Part shown: one piece after another, positions 49,383 through 58,923 of the stretch
Layout: every line of letters starts with the position of its first letter
How positions within the stretch are numbered: the first letter of the stretch is position 1
Notes under the pieces: generated by a model
Seen by the model: only the letters and a program-made list of their open reading frames with translations
What the model was told of the DNA's origin: nothing
The model's database searches: none
Translations under genes and position numbers: made by a program
Source: Cryobacterium levicorallinum
Lineage (GTDB): Bacteria > Actinomycetota > Actinomycetes > Actinomycetales > Microbacteriaceae
DNA: 64,000 bases
Assembly: GCF_004402405.1 (NCBI RefSeq)
Contig: NZ_SOFE01000008.1
Coordinates: forward strand, 1 to 64,000
Direction of reading: 5' to 3'

Positions 49383-50810
49383 ATGACCCTCACCATTGAC
49401 ACCCAGGACCTCACCACGGAAGCCGCCGTCGCCGCCCCCGAAGGCACCCTGTTCCGCTTCGCGACGGCCGGTTCGGTCGACGACGGCAAGTCCACCCTGG
49501 TGGGCCGGCTGCTGCACGATTCGAAGGCGATCCTCGCCGACCAGCTCGAAGCCGTCACCCGCACGTCCACCGAGCGTGGCTTCGGCGGCGAGAGCGGTGG
49601 CATCGACTTCGCCCTGCTGACCGACGGCCTGCGCGCCGAACGCGAACAGGGCATCACCATCGACGTGGCCTACCGCTACTTCGCGACTCCCGCCCGCTCG
49701 TTCATTCTCGCCGACTGCCCCGGCCACGTGCAGTACACCCGCAACATGGTCACCGGCGCCACCACAGCGGATGCCGTCATCATGCTCATCGACGCCCGCA
49801 AGGGCGTGCTCGAGCAGACCCGCCGGCACCTCAGCGTTGTCGCCCTGTTGCGCGTGCCGCACGTAATCGTCGCGGTCAACAAGATCGACCTCCTCGATTA
49901 CAACGAGGCCTCCTTCCGTGAGGTGGAGGCGAGCGTTCGCTTGGTCACCGCCGAACTCGGCCTCGGTTTTGACTCGCGTGCGGAGGTCCACGTCATTCCG
50001 GTGTCGGCCCTGGTCGGCGACAACGTCGTCGACCGCTCCGAGCGCACCCCCTGGTATGCCGGTCCGAGCCTGCTCGAACTGCTCGAAACCCTCACCGTGA
50101 TCGACGACCTCGACGATTCCGGGCGCGCCACCGAGGCGTTCCGCCTGCCGGTTCAGCTCGTGCTGCGGCCGCAGGGCGCGGTCGTCGTCTCCCCGGAACT
50201 GGCCGATTCCTACCGCGACTACCGGGCATACGCCGGGCAGGTCGCGAGCGGCAGCATCAAGGTCGGCGACATGGTGAGCGTCGAGCCCGGCGGCGGCACC
50301 AGCACCGTCACCGGTATCGACTTCGCCGGAGTGCAGCTCGACGAGGCCTTCGCGCCCCAGTCGATCGCGCTGCGCCTGGCCGACGACCTCGACATCGCCC
50401 GAGGGGCCGTCATCGCGGCCGCAGGCAGCCTGCCCCCGGTCACCCGCGCCCTCGAAGCCGATTTGTTCTGGCTCGACCCGCGTCCGCTCGCACCGGGAGC
50501 CCGCGTGCTCCTGAAGTTCGGCACGACCGTCGTGCAGGCCCTGATTCGCGAGGTCACCGGCCGCCTCGACCTCACGACCCTCGGCGTCGAACCCGCCACC
50601 AGCCTGGCCGTGAACGATATCGGGCAGGCCAACATCCGTTTGTCGCGCGATTTGCCGGTGGAACGCTATGCGCAGAATCGTCGCTCCGGGGCGTTCCTCG
50701 TCATTCACCCGCAGGACGGCGCAACCCTGGCCGCCGGTATCGTCACCGCGCCGGGCGAGCCCACCCGCGCCGGCGACGGCTCGGGTGCCGGGTCGGACGT
50801 GTCGCCGTGA
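49383..50810 (+). CDS. cysN: Sulfate adenylyltransferase subunit 1 (GTPase)
   Basis: EF-Tu-like GTPase that drives CysD. G motifs: GSVDDGKSTLVGRLL, ADCPGHVQYTRNM, VAVNKIDLLDY, with switch I GITIDVAYRYF. Domains 2 and 3 follow to residue 475. There is no fused APS kinase at the C-terminus, unlike mycobacterial CysNC, in keeping with use of APS directly by CysH. Its end overlaps the ABC ATPase gene (GTGA). Confidence 0.95.
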   Translation: MTLTIDTQDLTTEAAVAAPEGTLFRFATAGSVDDGKSTLVGRLLHDSKAILADQLEAVTRTSTERGFGGESGGIDFALLTDGLRAEREQGITIDVAYRYFATPARSFILADCPGHVQYTRNMVTGATTADAVIMLIDARKGVLEQTRRHLSVVALLRVPHVIVAVNKIDLLDYNEASFREVEASVRLVTAELGLGFDSRAEVHVIPVSALVGDNVVDRSERTPWYAGPSLLELLETLTVIDDLDDSGRATEAFRLPVQLVLRPQGAVVVSPELADSYRDYRAYAGQVASGSIKVGDMVSVEPGGGTSTVTGIDFAGVQLDEAFAPQSIALRLADDLDIARGAVIAAAGSLPPVTRALEADLFWLDPRPLAPGARVLLKFGTTVVQALIREVTGRLDLTTLGVEPATSLAVNDIGQANIRLSRDLPVERYAQNRRSGAFLVIHPQDGATLAAGIVTAPGEPTRAGDGSGAGSDVSP

Positions 50811-51592
50811 CCTCCCTGACCAGCGTGTCTGTCGCCCCGGCCCCGACCGCGCTCGAACCCGTCGCGATCACGATCGATGGCCTCGGTAAGCGCTACGGCA
50901 CCGGTCCGCTCGTGCTCGATGACATCAACCTGTCGATCGAAGCCGGCCAGTTCGTCTGCCTGCTCGGGGCAAGCGGATGCGGAAAGTCCACGCTGCTCAA
51001 CATCATTGCCGGCCTGGAGAAACCCACCGAGGGCGCCGTCACCGTGGCGAGCGGCAAGGCCGCCGTCATGTTCCAGGACGCAGCGCTGTTTCCGTGGCTG
51101 ACGGCCGGCCGCAACGTGGAGCTGGCCCTGAAACTGCGCGGGGTTCCGCGCAAGGACCGCCGAGCGGATTCCCTCGAACTGCTCGACCTGGTCAACCTCG
51201 CCGATGCCGCCGACAAACGCCCGCACGAACTCTCCGGGGGTATGCGGCAGCGGGTCGCCCTGGCCCGCTCGCTTGCGCAGGACCGCAAGGTGCTGCTGAT
51301 GGACGAACCCTTCGCCGCGCTCGACGCCATCACCCGCGACCTGCTGCACGAAGAACTCGAACGGGTCTGGCGCCAGACCGGCCGCACGATCGTGTTCGTC
51401 ACCCACAACGTGCGCGAGGCCGCACGGCTGGGACAGCGCATTCTGCTGATGTCCTCACGCCCAGGCCGCATCGTCAACGAATGGACCATCACCGACACCG
51501 GCTCCCGCCGGATCGAGTCCCCCGAGGTCGCCCGCCTCGGTGACGAAATCACTGACCAGCTGCGCGAGGAGATCCGCCGCAATGCCGCTTGA
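50807..51592 (+). CDS. ABC transporter ATPase, SsuB/TauB type
   Basis: The 261-residue ATPase has Walker A LLGASGCGKSTLLN, the Q-loop VMFQDAALFPWLT, the signature LSGGMRQRVALARSL, Walker B VLLMDEPFAALDA and H-loop FVTHNVREA. LFPWLT and REAARLG are typical for the sulfonate/nitrate/taurine subfamily. The GTG start at 50807 overlaps the cysN stop, and the permease start lies inside its last codons. It should power uptake with the binding protein at 48332. Confidence 0.9.
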   Translation: MTSLTSVSVAPAPTALEPVAITIDGLGKRYGTGPLVLDDINLSIEAGQFVCLLGASGCGKSTLLNIIAGLEKPTEGAVTVASGKAAVMFQDAALFPWLTAGRNVELALKLRGVPRKDRRADSLELLDLVNLADAADKRPHELSGGMRQRVALARSLAQDRKVLLMDEPFAALDAITRDLLHEELERVWRQTGRTIVFVTHNVREAARLGQRILLMSSRPGRIVNEWTITDTGSRRIESPEVARLGDEITDQLREEIRRNAA

Positions 51593-52502
51593 TGCTCGCA
51601 CCGACACCATTCGTGGCGGAGCAACCAACGACCCGAGCCACGACGAACTGCGCCGCCTCGAAGCCGGTTTGGATTCGCTGCAGGCCGTTCCCGAAACGCC
51701 CCGCGGCGCCTTTCGCCGCACCCTCGACGGTGTCCTTCCCCCGATTCTGCTGCTCATTGCGCTGGTCGCGGCCTGGCAGGTTTACATTCTCATCGTCAAA
51801 CCCCGGCCCGACCTCACTCCCGGCCCCTTAGACGTATTCGATTCCCTCGTGAGTGCCTGGTCGAGCGACCGCCTGCAACTCGCGGTATCGACGAGCCTCG
51901 AGCGCGGCGGTCTCGGCTTTCTCATCGCCATCGCCATCGGCACCCCGATCGGGCTGCTAATCGCGGAGTGCCGCCCGGTGCGGCGTGCGCTCGGACCGCT
52001 GCTCTCCGGCTTGCAGGTGCTCCCCTCGGTCGCCTGGGTTCCCGCCGCGATCATGTGGTTCGGCCTCACCGACGCCACGGTGTACTTCGTCATTCTGATG
52101 GGCGCTGTCCCCTCGATTGCCAATGGGCTCGTCTCGGGCGTCGACCAGATTCCACCGCAGCTGCGCCGCGTCGGCACGGTACTCGGCGCCTCGCACCTGC
52201 AGATGGCGACCCTCGTGGTGTTGCCCGCCGCCCTGCCCGGCTATTTCTCCGGCCTCAAGCAGGGCTGGGCCTTCGCCTGGCGCTCACTCATGGCCGCCGA
52301 GATCATCACCATGGGTGGCACGATCGGCTTCGGTCTCGGTTCCATGCTGCACCAAAGCCGCGAGCTCGCCGACCTGTCCGGGGTGCTCGCCACGATCCTG
52401 GTGATTCTGTTCGTCGGAATCCTGGTGGAACTCGTGATCTTCGCCCCGATCGAGCGTCGCCTGCTGCGCCGCCGCGGACTGATGGCCGCTGGCCTGCGCT
52501 GA
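51582..52502 (+). CDS. ABC transporter permease, SsuC/TauC type
   Basis: The 306-residue inner-membrane protein has about six helices (first at about 55-75) and the EAA-like loop GVDQIPPQLRRVGTVLGASHLQMATLVVLPAALPGYFSGLKQ. VLPSVAWVPAAIMWFGLTDATVYFVI is the family-typical stretch. The N-terminal 45 residues are cytoplasmic and charged. ATG 51582 overlaps the ATPase gene by 11 bases, which supports that start; the frame opens earlier at 51540. Confidence 0.9.
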   Translation: MPLDARTDTIRGGATNDPSHDELRRLEAGLDSLQAVPETPRGAFRRTLDGVLPPILLLIALVAAWQVYILIVKPRPDLTPGPLDVFDSLVSAWSSDRLQLAVSTSLERGGLGFLIAIAIGTPIGLLIAECRPVRRALGPLLSGLQVLPSVAWVPAAIMWFGLTDATVYFVILMGAVPSIANGLVSGVDQIPPQLRRVGTVLGASHLQMATLVVLPAALPGYFSGLKQGWAFAWRSLMAAEIITMGGTIGFGLGSMLHQSRELADLSGVLATILVILFVGILVELVIFAPIERRLLRRRGLMAAGLR

Positions 52503-52546
52503 CCCGCCCGCATCCACTCTTCTTCCCTTTGTTTGAAAGGCTCCTT

Positions 52547-53947
52547 ATGACCCCCGCTCCCTGTGCACTGCGCGTTGCCATTATCGGCGCCGGCCCGGCC
52601 GGAATCTACGCCGGCAATATTCTCAACCGACTCGTGCTCGAAACCGGTCACACCGTGGCCATCGACCTGTTCGATGCGCTGCCGGCCCCCTACGGACTCA
52701 TTCGCTACGGCGTCGCCCCCGACCACCCGCGCATCAAGGGCATCGTCAAGTCGTTGCAGGAGATGCTCGACGCAGGCATCATTCGTTTCATCGGCAACGT
52801 CACCTACGGCACCGACCTGACCCTGGCTGATCTGCGAGAGCACTACCACGCGGTCATCTTCGCCACCGGCGCCATTCTCGACGCCCCGCTCGTCATTCCC
52901 GGCATCGACCTGCCCGGCTCGTTCGGCGCCGCCGACTTCGTCTCCTGGTACGACGGCCACCCCGATGTGCCGCTGGAATGGCCGCTCGACGCGACGGACG
53001 TGGCCGTCATCGGAAACGGCAACGTCGCCCTCGACGTGGCCCGCATCCTGGCCAAGCACGCCGACGATCTGCTCAGCACCGACATTCCCGCCTCGGTCTA
53101 CGCCGGGCTCGACGGATCCCCGGTGACCGACGTGCACGTGTTCGGCCGCCGCGGGCCGTCACAGGTGAAATTCACCCCGATCGAACTGCGCGAACTCGCC
53201 GATATTCCCGACGTCGACCTCGTCGTCTACGCCGAAGACTTCACTCCCGATTCGCACAGCGAACAGCTCGTCGCCAGCAACAACCAGGTCAAGATCATGA
53301 CCCGCACGCTGAACGGATGGCTCACCAAGGCTCCGCTCGGCGCCTCACGTCGCCTGCACCTCCACTTTCTGCACTCGCCGGTCGAGGTCTACGGCGATGG
53401 ACGAGTGGAAGGCATCCGCTTTGAACGTACCGAACACACCGGAGACGGTGGCGTGCGGTCGACCGGCCAGATCGTCGACTACCCGGTGCAGGCCGTCTAT
53501 CGCGCGGTCGGCTATCGGGGCAGCGCTCTGACCGAGGTGCCGTTCGACGCCGTGCGCGGCGTCATTCCGAACGACGGCGGGCGGGTGCTTGATGCCGCCG
53601 GCGAGCCTCTTTCCGGGCTCTACGCCACCGGGTGGATCAAGCGCGGCCCGGTCGGCCTGATCGGCCATACCAAGGGCGACGCCCTCGAGACGGTGACCCG
53701 GCTCGTGGCCGACCTGCCCGCGCTCGTCTCCGGCGAAACGGCTGACGAATCAGCGGAGGCGATTCTGACCCTGCTGGCGGAGCGCGGCGTCGAGTTCACG
53801 ACCTGGGCGGGCTGGCGCACCCTGGACGCGCACGAGCAGCTGCTCGGCGCGCAGGACCTGGTCACTCCCGGTCGGGAGCGAGTCAAAGTCGTCTCTCGGG
53901 CCGAACAGGTTGCGATCTCTCGCACGGAAGCGTTGCTGACACTGTGA
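52547..53947 (+). CDS. Ferredoxin/adrenodoxin-type NADP+ reductase (FprA-like)
   Basis: Passes electrons from NADPH to ferredoxin. The 466-residue protein has the FAD motif [41 protein letters not shown] motif [15 protein letters not shown], the long FprA-specific [21 protein letters not shown] and the end [25 protein letters not shown] 52547 follows GAAAGG by six bases. It is coupled to the ferredoxin gene (GTGA overlap) and, after sulfite reductase, is the obvious electron supply. Confidence 0.92.
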   Translation: MTPAPCALRVAIIGAGPAGIYAGNILNRLVLETGHTVAIDLFDALPAPYGLIRYGVAPDHPRIKGIVKSLQEMLDAGIIRFIGNVTYGTDLTLADLREHYHAVIFATGAILDAPLVIPGIDLPGSFGAADFVSWYDGHPDVPLEWPLDATDVAVIGNGNVALDVARILAKHADDLLSTDIPASVYAGLDGSPVTDVHVFGRRGPSQVKFTPIELRELADIPDVDLVVYAEDFTPDSHSEQLVASNNQVKIMTRTLNGWLTKAPLGASRRLHLHFLHSPVEVYGDGRVEGIRFERTEHTGDGGVRSTGQIVDYPVQAVYRAVGYRGSALTEVPFDAVRGVIPNDGGRVLDAAGEPLSGLYATGWIKRGPVGLIGHTKGDALETVTRLVADLPALVSGETADESAEAILTLLAERGVEFTTWAGWRTLDAHEQLLGAQDLVTPGRERVKVVSRAEQVAISRTEALLTL

Positions 53948-54261
53948 CCTATGTGATTGCGCTGCCCTGCGTCGATGTCAAAGATCGTGCCTGCATCGAC
54001 GAATGCCCGGTGGACTGCATCTATGAAGGCGAACGCTCCCTCTATATTCACCCCGATGAGTGCGTCGACTGCGGCGCCTGCGAACCGGTCTGCCCGGTCG
54101 AGGCCATCTACTACGAAGACGACCTGCCCGAACAGTGGGCCGACTATTACAAGGCCAACGTCGAATTCTTCGACGACCTCGGCTCCCCGGGCGGCGCGGC
54201 CAAGGTCGGCGTGCTCGCCAAGGACCACGCGGTGATCAGCGCGCTGCCGCCACAGGGGTAA
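53944..54261 (+). CDS. fdxA: 7Fe ferredoxin
   Basis: The 105-residue protein carries the ligands of one 3Fe-4S and one 4Fe-4S cluster: the pattern [17 protein letters not shown] and [17 protein letters not shown], followed by [17 protein letters not shown]. It is probably the direct electron donor to the sulfite reductase at the head of the operon. The GTG start overlaps the reductase stop. Confidence 0.95.
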   Translation: MTYVIALPCVDVKDRACIDECPVDCIYEGERSLYIHPDECVDCGACEPVCPVEAIYYEDDLPEQWADYYKANVEFFDDLGSPGGAAKVGVLAKDHAVISALPPQG

Positions 54262-54315
54262 CGGCGCGACTGATATTCTGCACGCTATGGATAAGGCTCG
54301 GGCTTGAGGCCGGCA

Positions 54316-54429
54316 ATGTGGGTAGCACTGCTCATTGCAGGAGCACTTCTCATCGCGCTCGTGATTCTGTATGCCGCAGGCTTGCTCGGCAACGAAGCGG
54401 TGGCGAATGCCGCAACAGCATCCGCTTAG
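54316..54429 (+). CDS. Possible 37-residue single-pass membrane peptide
   Basis: ATG 54316 to TAG 54429 encodes MWVALLIAGALLIALVILYA, then AGLLGNEAVANAATASA. One clean membrane helix (about 2-24) is followed by a small Ala/Asn tail. TTGAGG eight bases before the ATG could be the ribosome site. It lies 54 bases after fdxA in the same direction and overlaps the 3' end of hutD (opposite strand) by four bases. No known family is recognised. Confidence 0.4.
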   Translation: MWVALLIAGALLIALVILYAAGLLGNEAVANAATASA

Positions 54430-54983
54430 GTCGGAACCGCTTCCAGGGTGATGACGGCGAGGAATCCCCGTCCGAGAACTTCCGGGGCTGGATCGTCGCC
54501 GCGCACGGTATCGAGGGCACCCAGCTTGGCCTCCTCGCCGCCGGCGGTCACGACGGCGTACCCCTTCAGCAGTAGGGCGAATTGGTCGTCGAACACCGGG
54601 TGGGCGCGTTTCTTCGACAGCTCGACGATCGACAGAAAGCCCTTGAATGCTCCGCGCCTCGTCATCACATTCAGGTCTCTGGTATCGCCGACCGGCAGGG
54701 CGCAGCTCGTCGCGCTGTCACCGGAAAACCGGAATGGCCGGTATTGCTCCATGGCGTGCTCTTCGCCATCGACGATCACGACCATCAGCTCGCCCTCGAT
54801 CACCGTGAGGATGCGGTCGACCCCTGGAAAACTCGAGAAATCACCGGCCGCGGTCACGTCGGCGATGCTGATGCGCCAGTCGAAGTCCACCGCGCCGGCG
54901 GGGAAGGACGCCACCTCGCGGGTGGTCCCTCCGCCGTTACGCCAGGGGGCGGGTCGAAGAGAGTCAAGTCGAATAATGTGCAT
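54426..54983 (-). CDS. HutD/Ves family cupin protein
   Basis: The 185-residue protein starts MHIIRLDSLRPAPWRNGGGTT, the HutD signature, then FDWRISIADVTAAGDFSSFPGVDRIL and GELMVV. HutD is a double cupin associated with histidine use in Pseudomonas; E. coli Ves is another member. No hut gene is nearby, and the molecular role is not settled. It converges with the sulfur operon and is downstream of smc on the same strand, 40 bases after it. Confidence 0.85.
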   Translation of the reverse strand: MHIIRLDSLRPAPWRNGGGTTREVASFPAGAVDFDWRISIADVTAAGDFSSFPGVDRILTVIEGELMVVIVDGEEHAMEQYRPFRFSGDSATSCALPVGDTRDLNVMTRRGAFKGFLSIVELSKKRAHPVFDDQFALLLKGYAVVTAGGEEAKLGALDTVRGDDPAPEVLGRGFLAVITLEAVPT

Positions 54984-55023
54984 GATTTCAGGCTCAGGTT
55001 AGCAGACGGCAGACGCCGAGCGG

Positions 55024-58000
55024 TCAGGACGCCGCCGGTTCCCGGTCGCGCTCTCGTTGGTCAGCACGAGTCCCCACGCGCTGACCGACGACGGCGCTGA
55101 CCCCGTCTTGCCGCATACTGACGCCATAGAGGGCATCCGCTATTTCCATGGTGCGTTTCTGGTGCGTGATGACGATGAGCTGGCTGGTTTCGCGCAGATC
55201 TTCGAAGATGGTCAGCAGCCGGCCGAGGTTGGCGTCGTCAAGGGCCGCTTCCACTTCGTCCATAATGTAGAACGGGCTGGGGCGGGCCTTGAAAATGGCG
55301 ATCAGCAGAGCGACCGCGGCGAGGGAACGTTCACCGCCCGAGAGCAGCGAGAGCCGTTCGATCTTCTTGCCGGCCGGTTTGACCGACACCTCGATGCCGG
55401 TCGTCAGCAGATCATCGGGGTCGGTGAGCCAGATACTGCCGCTGCCGCCGGGAAACAGCACCGGGAACACCTCGGCGAAGGCCGCCTGGGTGTCGTCGAA
55501 GGCGTCGGAGAAGATGGCCTGCATCTTCTCGTCGATGTCGGCGATGATGGTGAGCAGGTCGCTGCGAGTTTCGGTGAGGTCGGTGAGCTGTTCGGTGAGA
55601 AATCGGTGCCGCTGCTCGAGCGCGGCGAATTCTTCGAGCGCGAGCGGGTTGACCCTGCCCAACTGGCCGAGCTTGCGTTCGGCGGCCGCGAACCGCTTCT
55701 GCTGTTCAGCCCGATTAAAGCGGATGCCGTCGGCTCTGCGGCCCGCGATGTCGCGATCGCTCGCGGTGCGGTTGTCGCTGTCGCGCTCACCGGCAGCGCG
55801 TTCACTGGCCCCACTGGCGTGCGGGGTGCTGTCGGCGCCTGAGTCGTCAGAGACGATCATGCCGTCGGTCGGGATCAGCTGATCGGGCCCGTACTCGGCC
55901 ACAAGCACGTCTTCGGTCAGGCCCAGTTCGCTGCCGGCCCGTTCGAGCAGAGCCGAGAGGTGCAGCTTCTTCTCGTAGATCTCGAGTTCGAGACCGTGCA
56001 CGTTCTCGGTGATCGCGGCCAGCCGCTCACGCCAGGCGCTCTCGTCGAGGCGAAGCTGCTGCAGTTCGGTGTTCTGACTGGTGCGTTCGGCCTCGGCGCT
56101 GGCCAGACGCAGCCGGGCCTCGGCGACCGAGCGGTCGGCCGCGGCGAGCACGGCCGGGAGCGCCTCGGCAACGCGGGAAGCGGCATCCACTTGGCGGCGG
56201 CGAATGACGGCGCGCCGGGCCGCGGCCTCGGCGGCCGTATGCTCGGCCGCGAGCTGCTCGGTCAGGGCGACGACGTGTGCCTCACCGGCCCGCACCCGTT
56301 CGCGGGCCGTTTCAACTTGGAGGCGAGCTTCCACCTCACGATCCCGGGCGACCTCCAGCTCACGGTAGAGCGCATCGCGCACGGTCGCATCGAGGAGGGG
56401 TCGTGGCCGGGACTGGGCGGTGACCAGCGTGGCGGACGCCTCGGCGACGACGGCTTCGACCTCTTCGACGGCGCGGGTCGCGAGTGTCAGGGCGGCGCTG
56501 ACCCGGGCGAGGTCGGCGGTCGCGGCGTCGGCCTGCACCGTGAGGCGGCCGCGGCGTTCCGTCTGAGTGGCGAGCTGCGTTTCGAGGGCGCGCACGGCCG
56601 CCCGCGCGCTGACCGACTGCTCTTTGTGCGCGTGCAGCAGGGTACGCTGATCGCCGAGGTCGAAGCGCACCCGCTCGATCAGTGCTGTGACGGTGGTTAG
56701 CTTTTCGGCGGCGGTGTCGCGTTCGGCGACGAGTTCGAGTTTGCTCGGCCGGGCGCCGGATCCGCCGCGCACGACCCACGGGCCCAGCACCTCACCGACG
56801 AGTGTGATGATCGTCACGGTGTCGGTCAGCTGGGCGGCGCGGGCTACGGCGAGATCGTCGGCGATCACGGTCTGGGCGAGCAGAGCACGCACTCCGGCCG
56901 GCCCGTCGACGACCGACGTCGCCCAACGGATGCCCGCGCCCAGATCAACGCTGGAATCAACGCCCGGAGCCAGGGTGTCGGCACCGTCCGCGATGAGGAG
57001 TTCGACCCGGCCGAGATCGTCGGTGTGGGCGTGGCCGATGGCTTCCAGTGCTGCCTCGCGGTTGTCGGCCAGCACCGCGTCGGCGAGAGACCCGAGCGCG
57101 GCGGCGATCGCCGCCTCGAACCCGGGTTGCACGCGCACCCGATCGGCCACCAGGCCACGGATACCGGGGAGCTGCGCGCCGAGGAGTGCGGAGGAACCGT
57201 CTTTCTGGTCGAGTGCGAGGGAAAATGCACCCTGCCGGGCCGCCTGGGCGTCGCGCTCGCGTTCGTGCTGGTGCAGCTCATCGCGCAGTCGTTCCACGTC
57301 GGCCTCGACGCGCTGCACTGCGGTCTGCGCCAGTGCGAGTGCCTCGGACAGGTCGTCGGAGTCTGGTTCTTCGGCGGCCTCGGTCACGGCCGTTTCGAGC
57401 TCGGCCAGCTGACTTTGTGCCTTCTCGCTGCGATCGAACGCCGCGTCGAGGGCGTTCTGCTGCCGTAGTTGTTCGCCGCGTACAGCGGCCAGCCGCGACC
57501 GGGCCGTCTCGGACTGGCCGGTCAGCTGCGAGATTTCGAGATCATGCCGGGTGACGAGCGCAGCCTGAGCGGCGATGTCGTCGTCGACGGCATCCAGCTG
57601 CGACCGTGCCGCCGCGCTCTGCTCCCGGGCGGTGCCCCAGGCCGTCTCGGCCGTCCCGATGCTTGCGCGCAGTTGTTCAACCTCGGCAGCAGCATCCGTC
57701 AGCATGGCGGGCGTGACGCTGAAGGCCGGACCGGTCGGCTCAGCCTGCGAACCGAGCAGGGCCAGTCGCTGGTTGGCGAGAGTGAACAGGCCGCGCAGGC
57801 GTTCCTGCACCGACTCCAGGCCAAAACTGGTGCGGCGGGCCAGATCGACGGCGTCGCCGACCTGGGCCAGTTCGAGCCGCTGCACCCGACCCTGCTTCTG
57901 CGCGAGCTGCTCCTGCAGCACGACCCGTTCGGTGTGCCGTTCGCTCTCGGTGTGATTATGGGCGTCGAGCGCGGCGCGCAGCAGCACAACGTCGTCAGCG

Positions 58001-58689
58001 AGCAAGCGCGCGCGGGCATCGCGCACCACGGCGGCGATGGTCTGCGCCTCGCGGGCGATGTCGGCCTGACGGCCGAGCGGTTTGAGCTGGCGGCGAATTT
58101 CCCCGGCGAGGTCGCTCAGCCGGGTGAGGTTGGTCTGCATGGCGTCGAGCTTGCGCAGCGTTTTCTCTTTGCGACGTCGGTGTTTAAGAATGCCCGCGGC
58201 TTCTTCGATGAAGCCGCGACGCTCTTCGGGGGTCGCACGCAGCACGGCGTCGAGCTGACCCTGACCGACGATGACGTGCATCTCCCGGCCGAGACCGGAA
58301 TCGCTGAGCAGCTCTTGCACATCGAGCAGCCGACAGGTGCGCCCGTTGATGGCGTATTCACTCGCGCCATTGCGAAACAGCGTGCGGGAGATGGTGACCT
58401 CGGAGTACTCGATCGGCAGGGCGCCGTCGGAGTTGTCGATGGTGAGGATGACTTCGGCCCGACCGAGCGGCCCGCGCGTCGATGTGCCGGCGAAGATGAC
58501 GTCTTCCATCTTGCCGCCGCGCAGGGTTTTCACACCCTGCTCCCCCATCACCCAGGCGAGCGCGTCGACCACGTTGGACTTGCCCGACCCGTTCGGGCCG
58601 ACCACGCACGTAACGCCGGGCTCGAAGGCGAACGTCGTCGGCTGCGCGAACGATTTGAACCCCTTGAGGGTGAGGCTCTTCAGATACAA
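55024..58689 (-). CDS. smc: Chromosome segregation ATPase SMC
   Basis: Condensin core subunit of 1221 residues. The family start LYLKSLTLKGFKSFAQPT falls at a TTG codon (58689) with AAAGGG seven bases upstream; upstream ATG-type starts give unrelated sequence. Walker A GPNGSGKSNVVDALAWV is near the N-terminus, the hinge lies in the middle (about 490-640), long coiled coils flank it, and the C-terminal ABC part has LLSGGERSLAAVALL and YIMDEVEAALDDANL. A Ser/Asp/Arg-rich insert (about 960-1000) interrupts the C-terminal coil. Confidence 0.95.
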   Translation of the reverse strand: MYLKSLTLKGFKSFAQPTTFAFEPGVTCVVGPNGSGKSNVVDALAWVMGEQGVKTLRGGKMEDVIFAGTSTRGPLGRAEVILTIDNSDGALPIEYSEVTISRTLFRNGASEYAINGRTCRLLDVQELLSDSGLGREMHVIVGQGQLDAVLRATPEERRGFIEEAAGILKHRRRKEKTLRKLDAMQTNLTRLSDLAGEIRRQLKPLGRQADIAREAQTIAAVVRDARARLLADDVVLLRAALDAHNHTESERHTERVVLQEQLAQKQGRVQRLELAQVGDAVDLARRTSFGLESVQERLRGLFTLANQRLALLGSQAEPTGPAFSVTPAMLTDAAAEVEQLRASIGTAETAWGTAREQSAAARSQLDAVDDDIAAQAALVTRHDLEISQLTGQSETARSRLAAVRGEQLRQQNALDAAFDRSEKAQSQLAELETAVTEAAEEPDSDDLSEALALAQTAVQRVEADVERLRDELHQHERERDAQAARQGAFSLALDQKDGSSALLGAQLPGIRGLVADRVRVQPGFEAAIAAALGSLADAVLADNREAALEAIGHAHTDDLGRVELLIADGADTLAPGVDSSVDLGAGIRWATSVVDGPAGVRALLAQTVIADDLAVARAAQLTDTVTIITLVGEVLGPWVVRGGSGARPSKLELVAERDTAAEKLTTVTALIERVRFDLGDQRTLLHAHKEQSVSARAAVRALETQLATQTERRGRLTVQADAATADLARVSAALTLATRAVEEVEAVVAEASATLVTAQSRPRPLLDATVRDALYRELEVARDREVEARLQVETARERVRAGEAHVVALTEQLAAEHTAAEAAARRAVIRRRQVDAASRVAEALPAVLAAADRSVAEARLRLASAEAERTSQNTELQQLRLDESAWRERLAAITENVHGLELEIYEKKLHLSALLERAGSELGLTEDVLVAEYGPDQLIPTDGMIVSDDSGADSTPHASGASERAAGERDSDNRTASDRDIAGRRADGIRFNRAEQQKRFAAAERKLGQLGRVNPLALEEFAALEQRHRFLTEQLTDLTETRSDLLTIIADIDEKMQAIFSDAFDDTQAAFAEVFPVLFPGGSGSIWLTDPDDLLTTGIEVSVKPAGKKIERLSLLSGGERSLAAVALLIAIFKARPSPFYIMDEVEAALDDANLGRLLTIFEDLRETSQLIVITHQKRTMEIADALYGVSMRQDGVSAVVGQRVGTRADQRERDREPAAS

Positions 58690-58923
58690 CGGGCACCCTT
58701 TCGGTCGGTCGGCCGCGAGTCCTGGTCTCGGGGCTGGTTCAACGGTACCCTGCGCCACCGACAGCGGCCGGGACATCCGCTTATTGGGAAGAGTTGCGTG
58801 CAGAACCGCGGAGACGTTTCGGCGGCCTCGGCACTCAGATCGGGGCTGCGGGCGAAATTATCCGCGGTTCTATGCGGGGCCGGCCGCACGGACTGGTGCT
58901 GTTCGGATTACTGTGGCGCAGCA

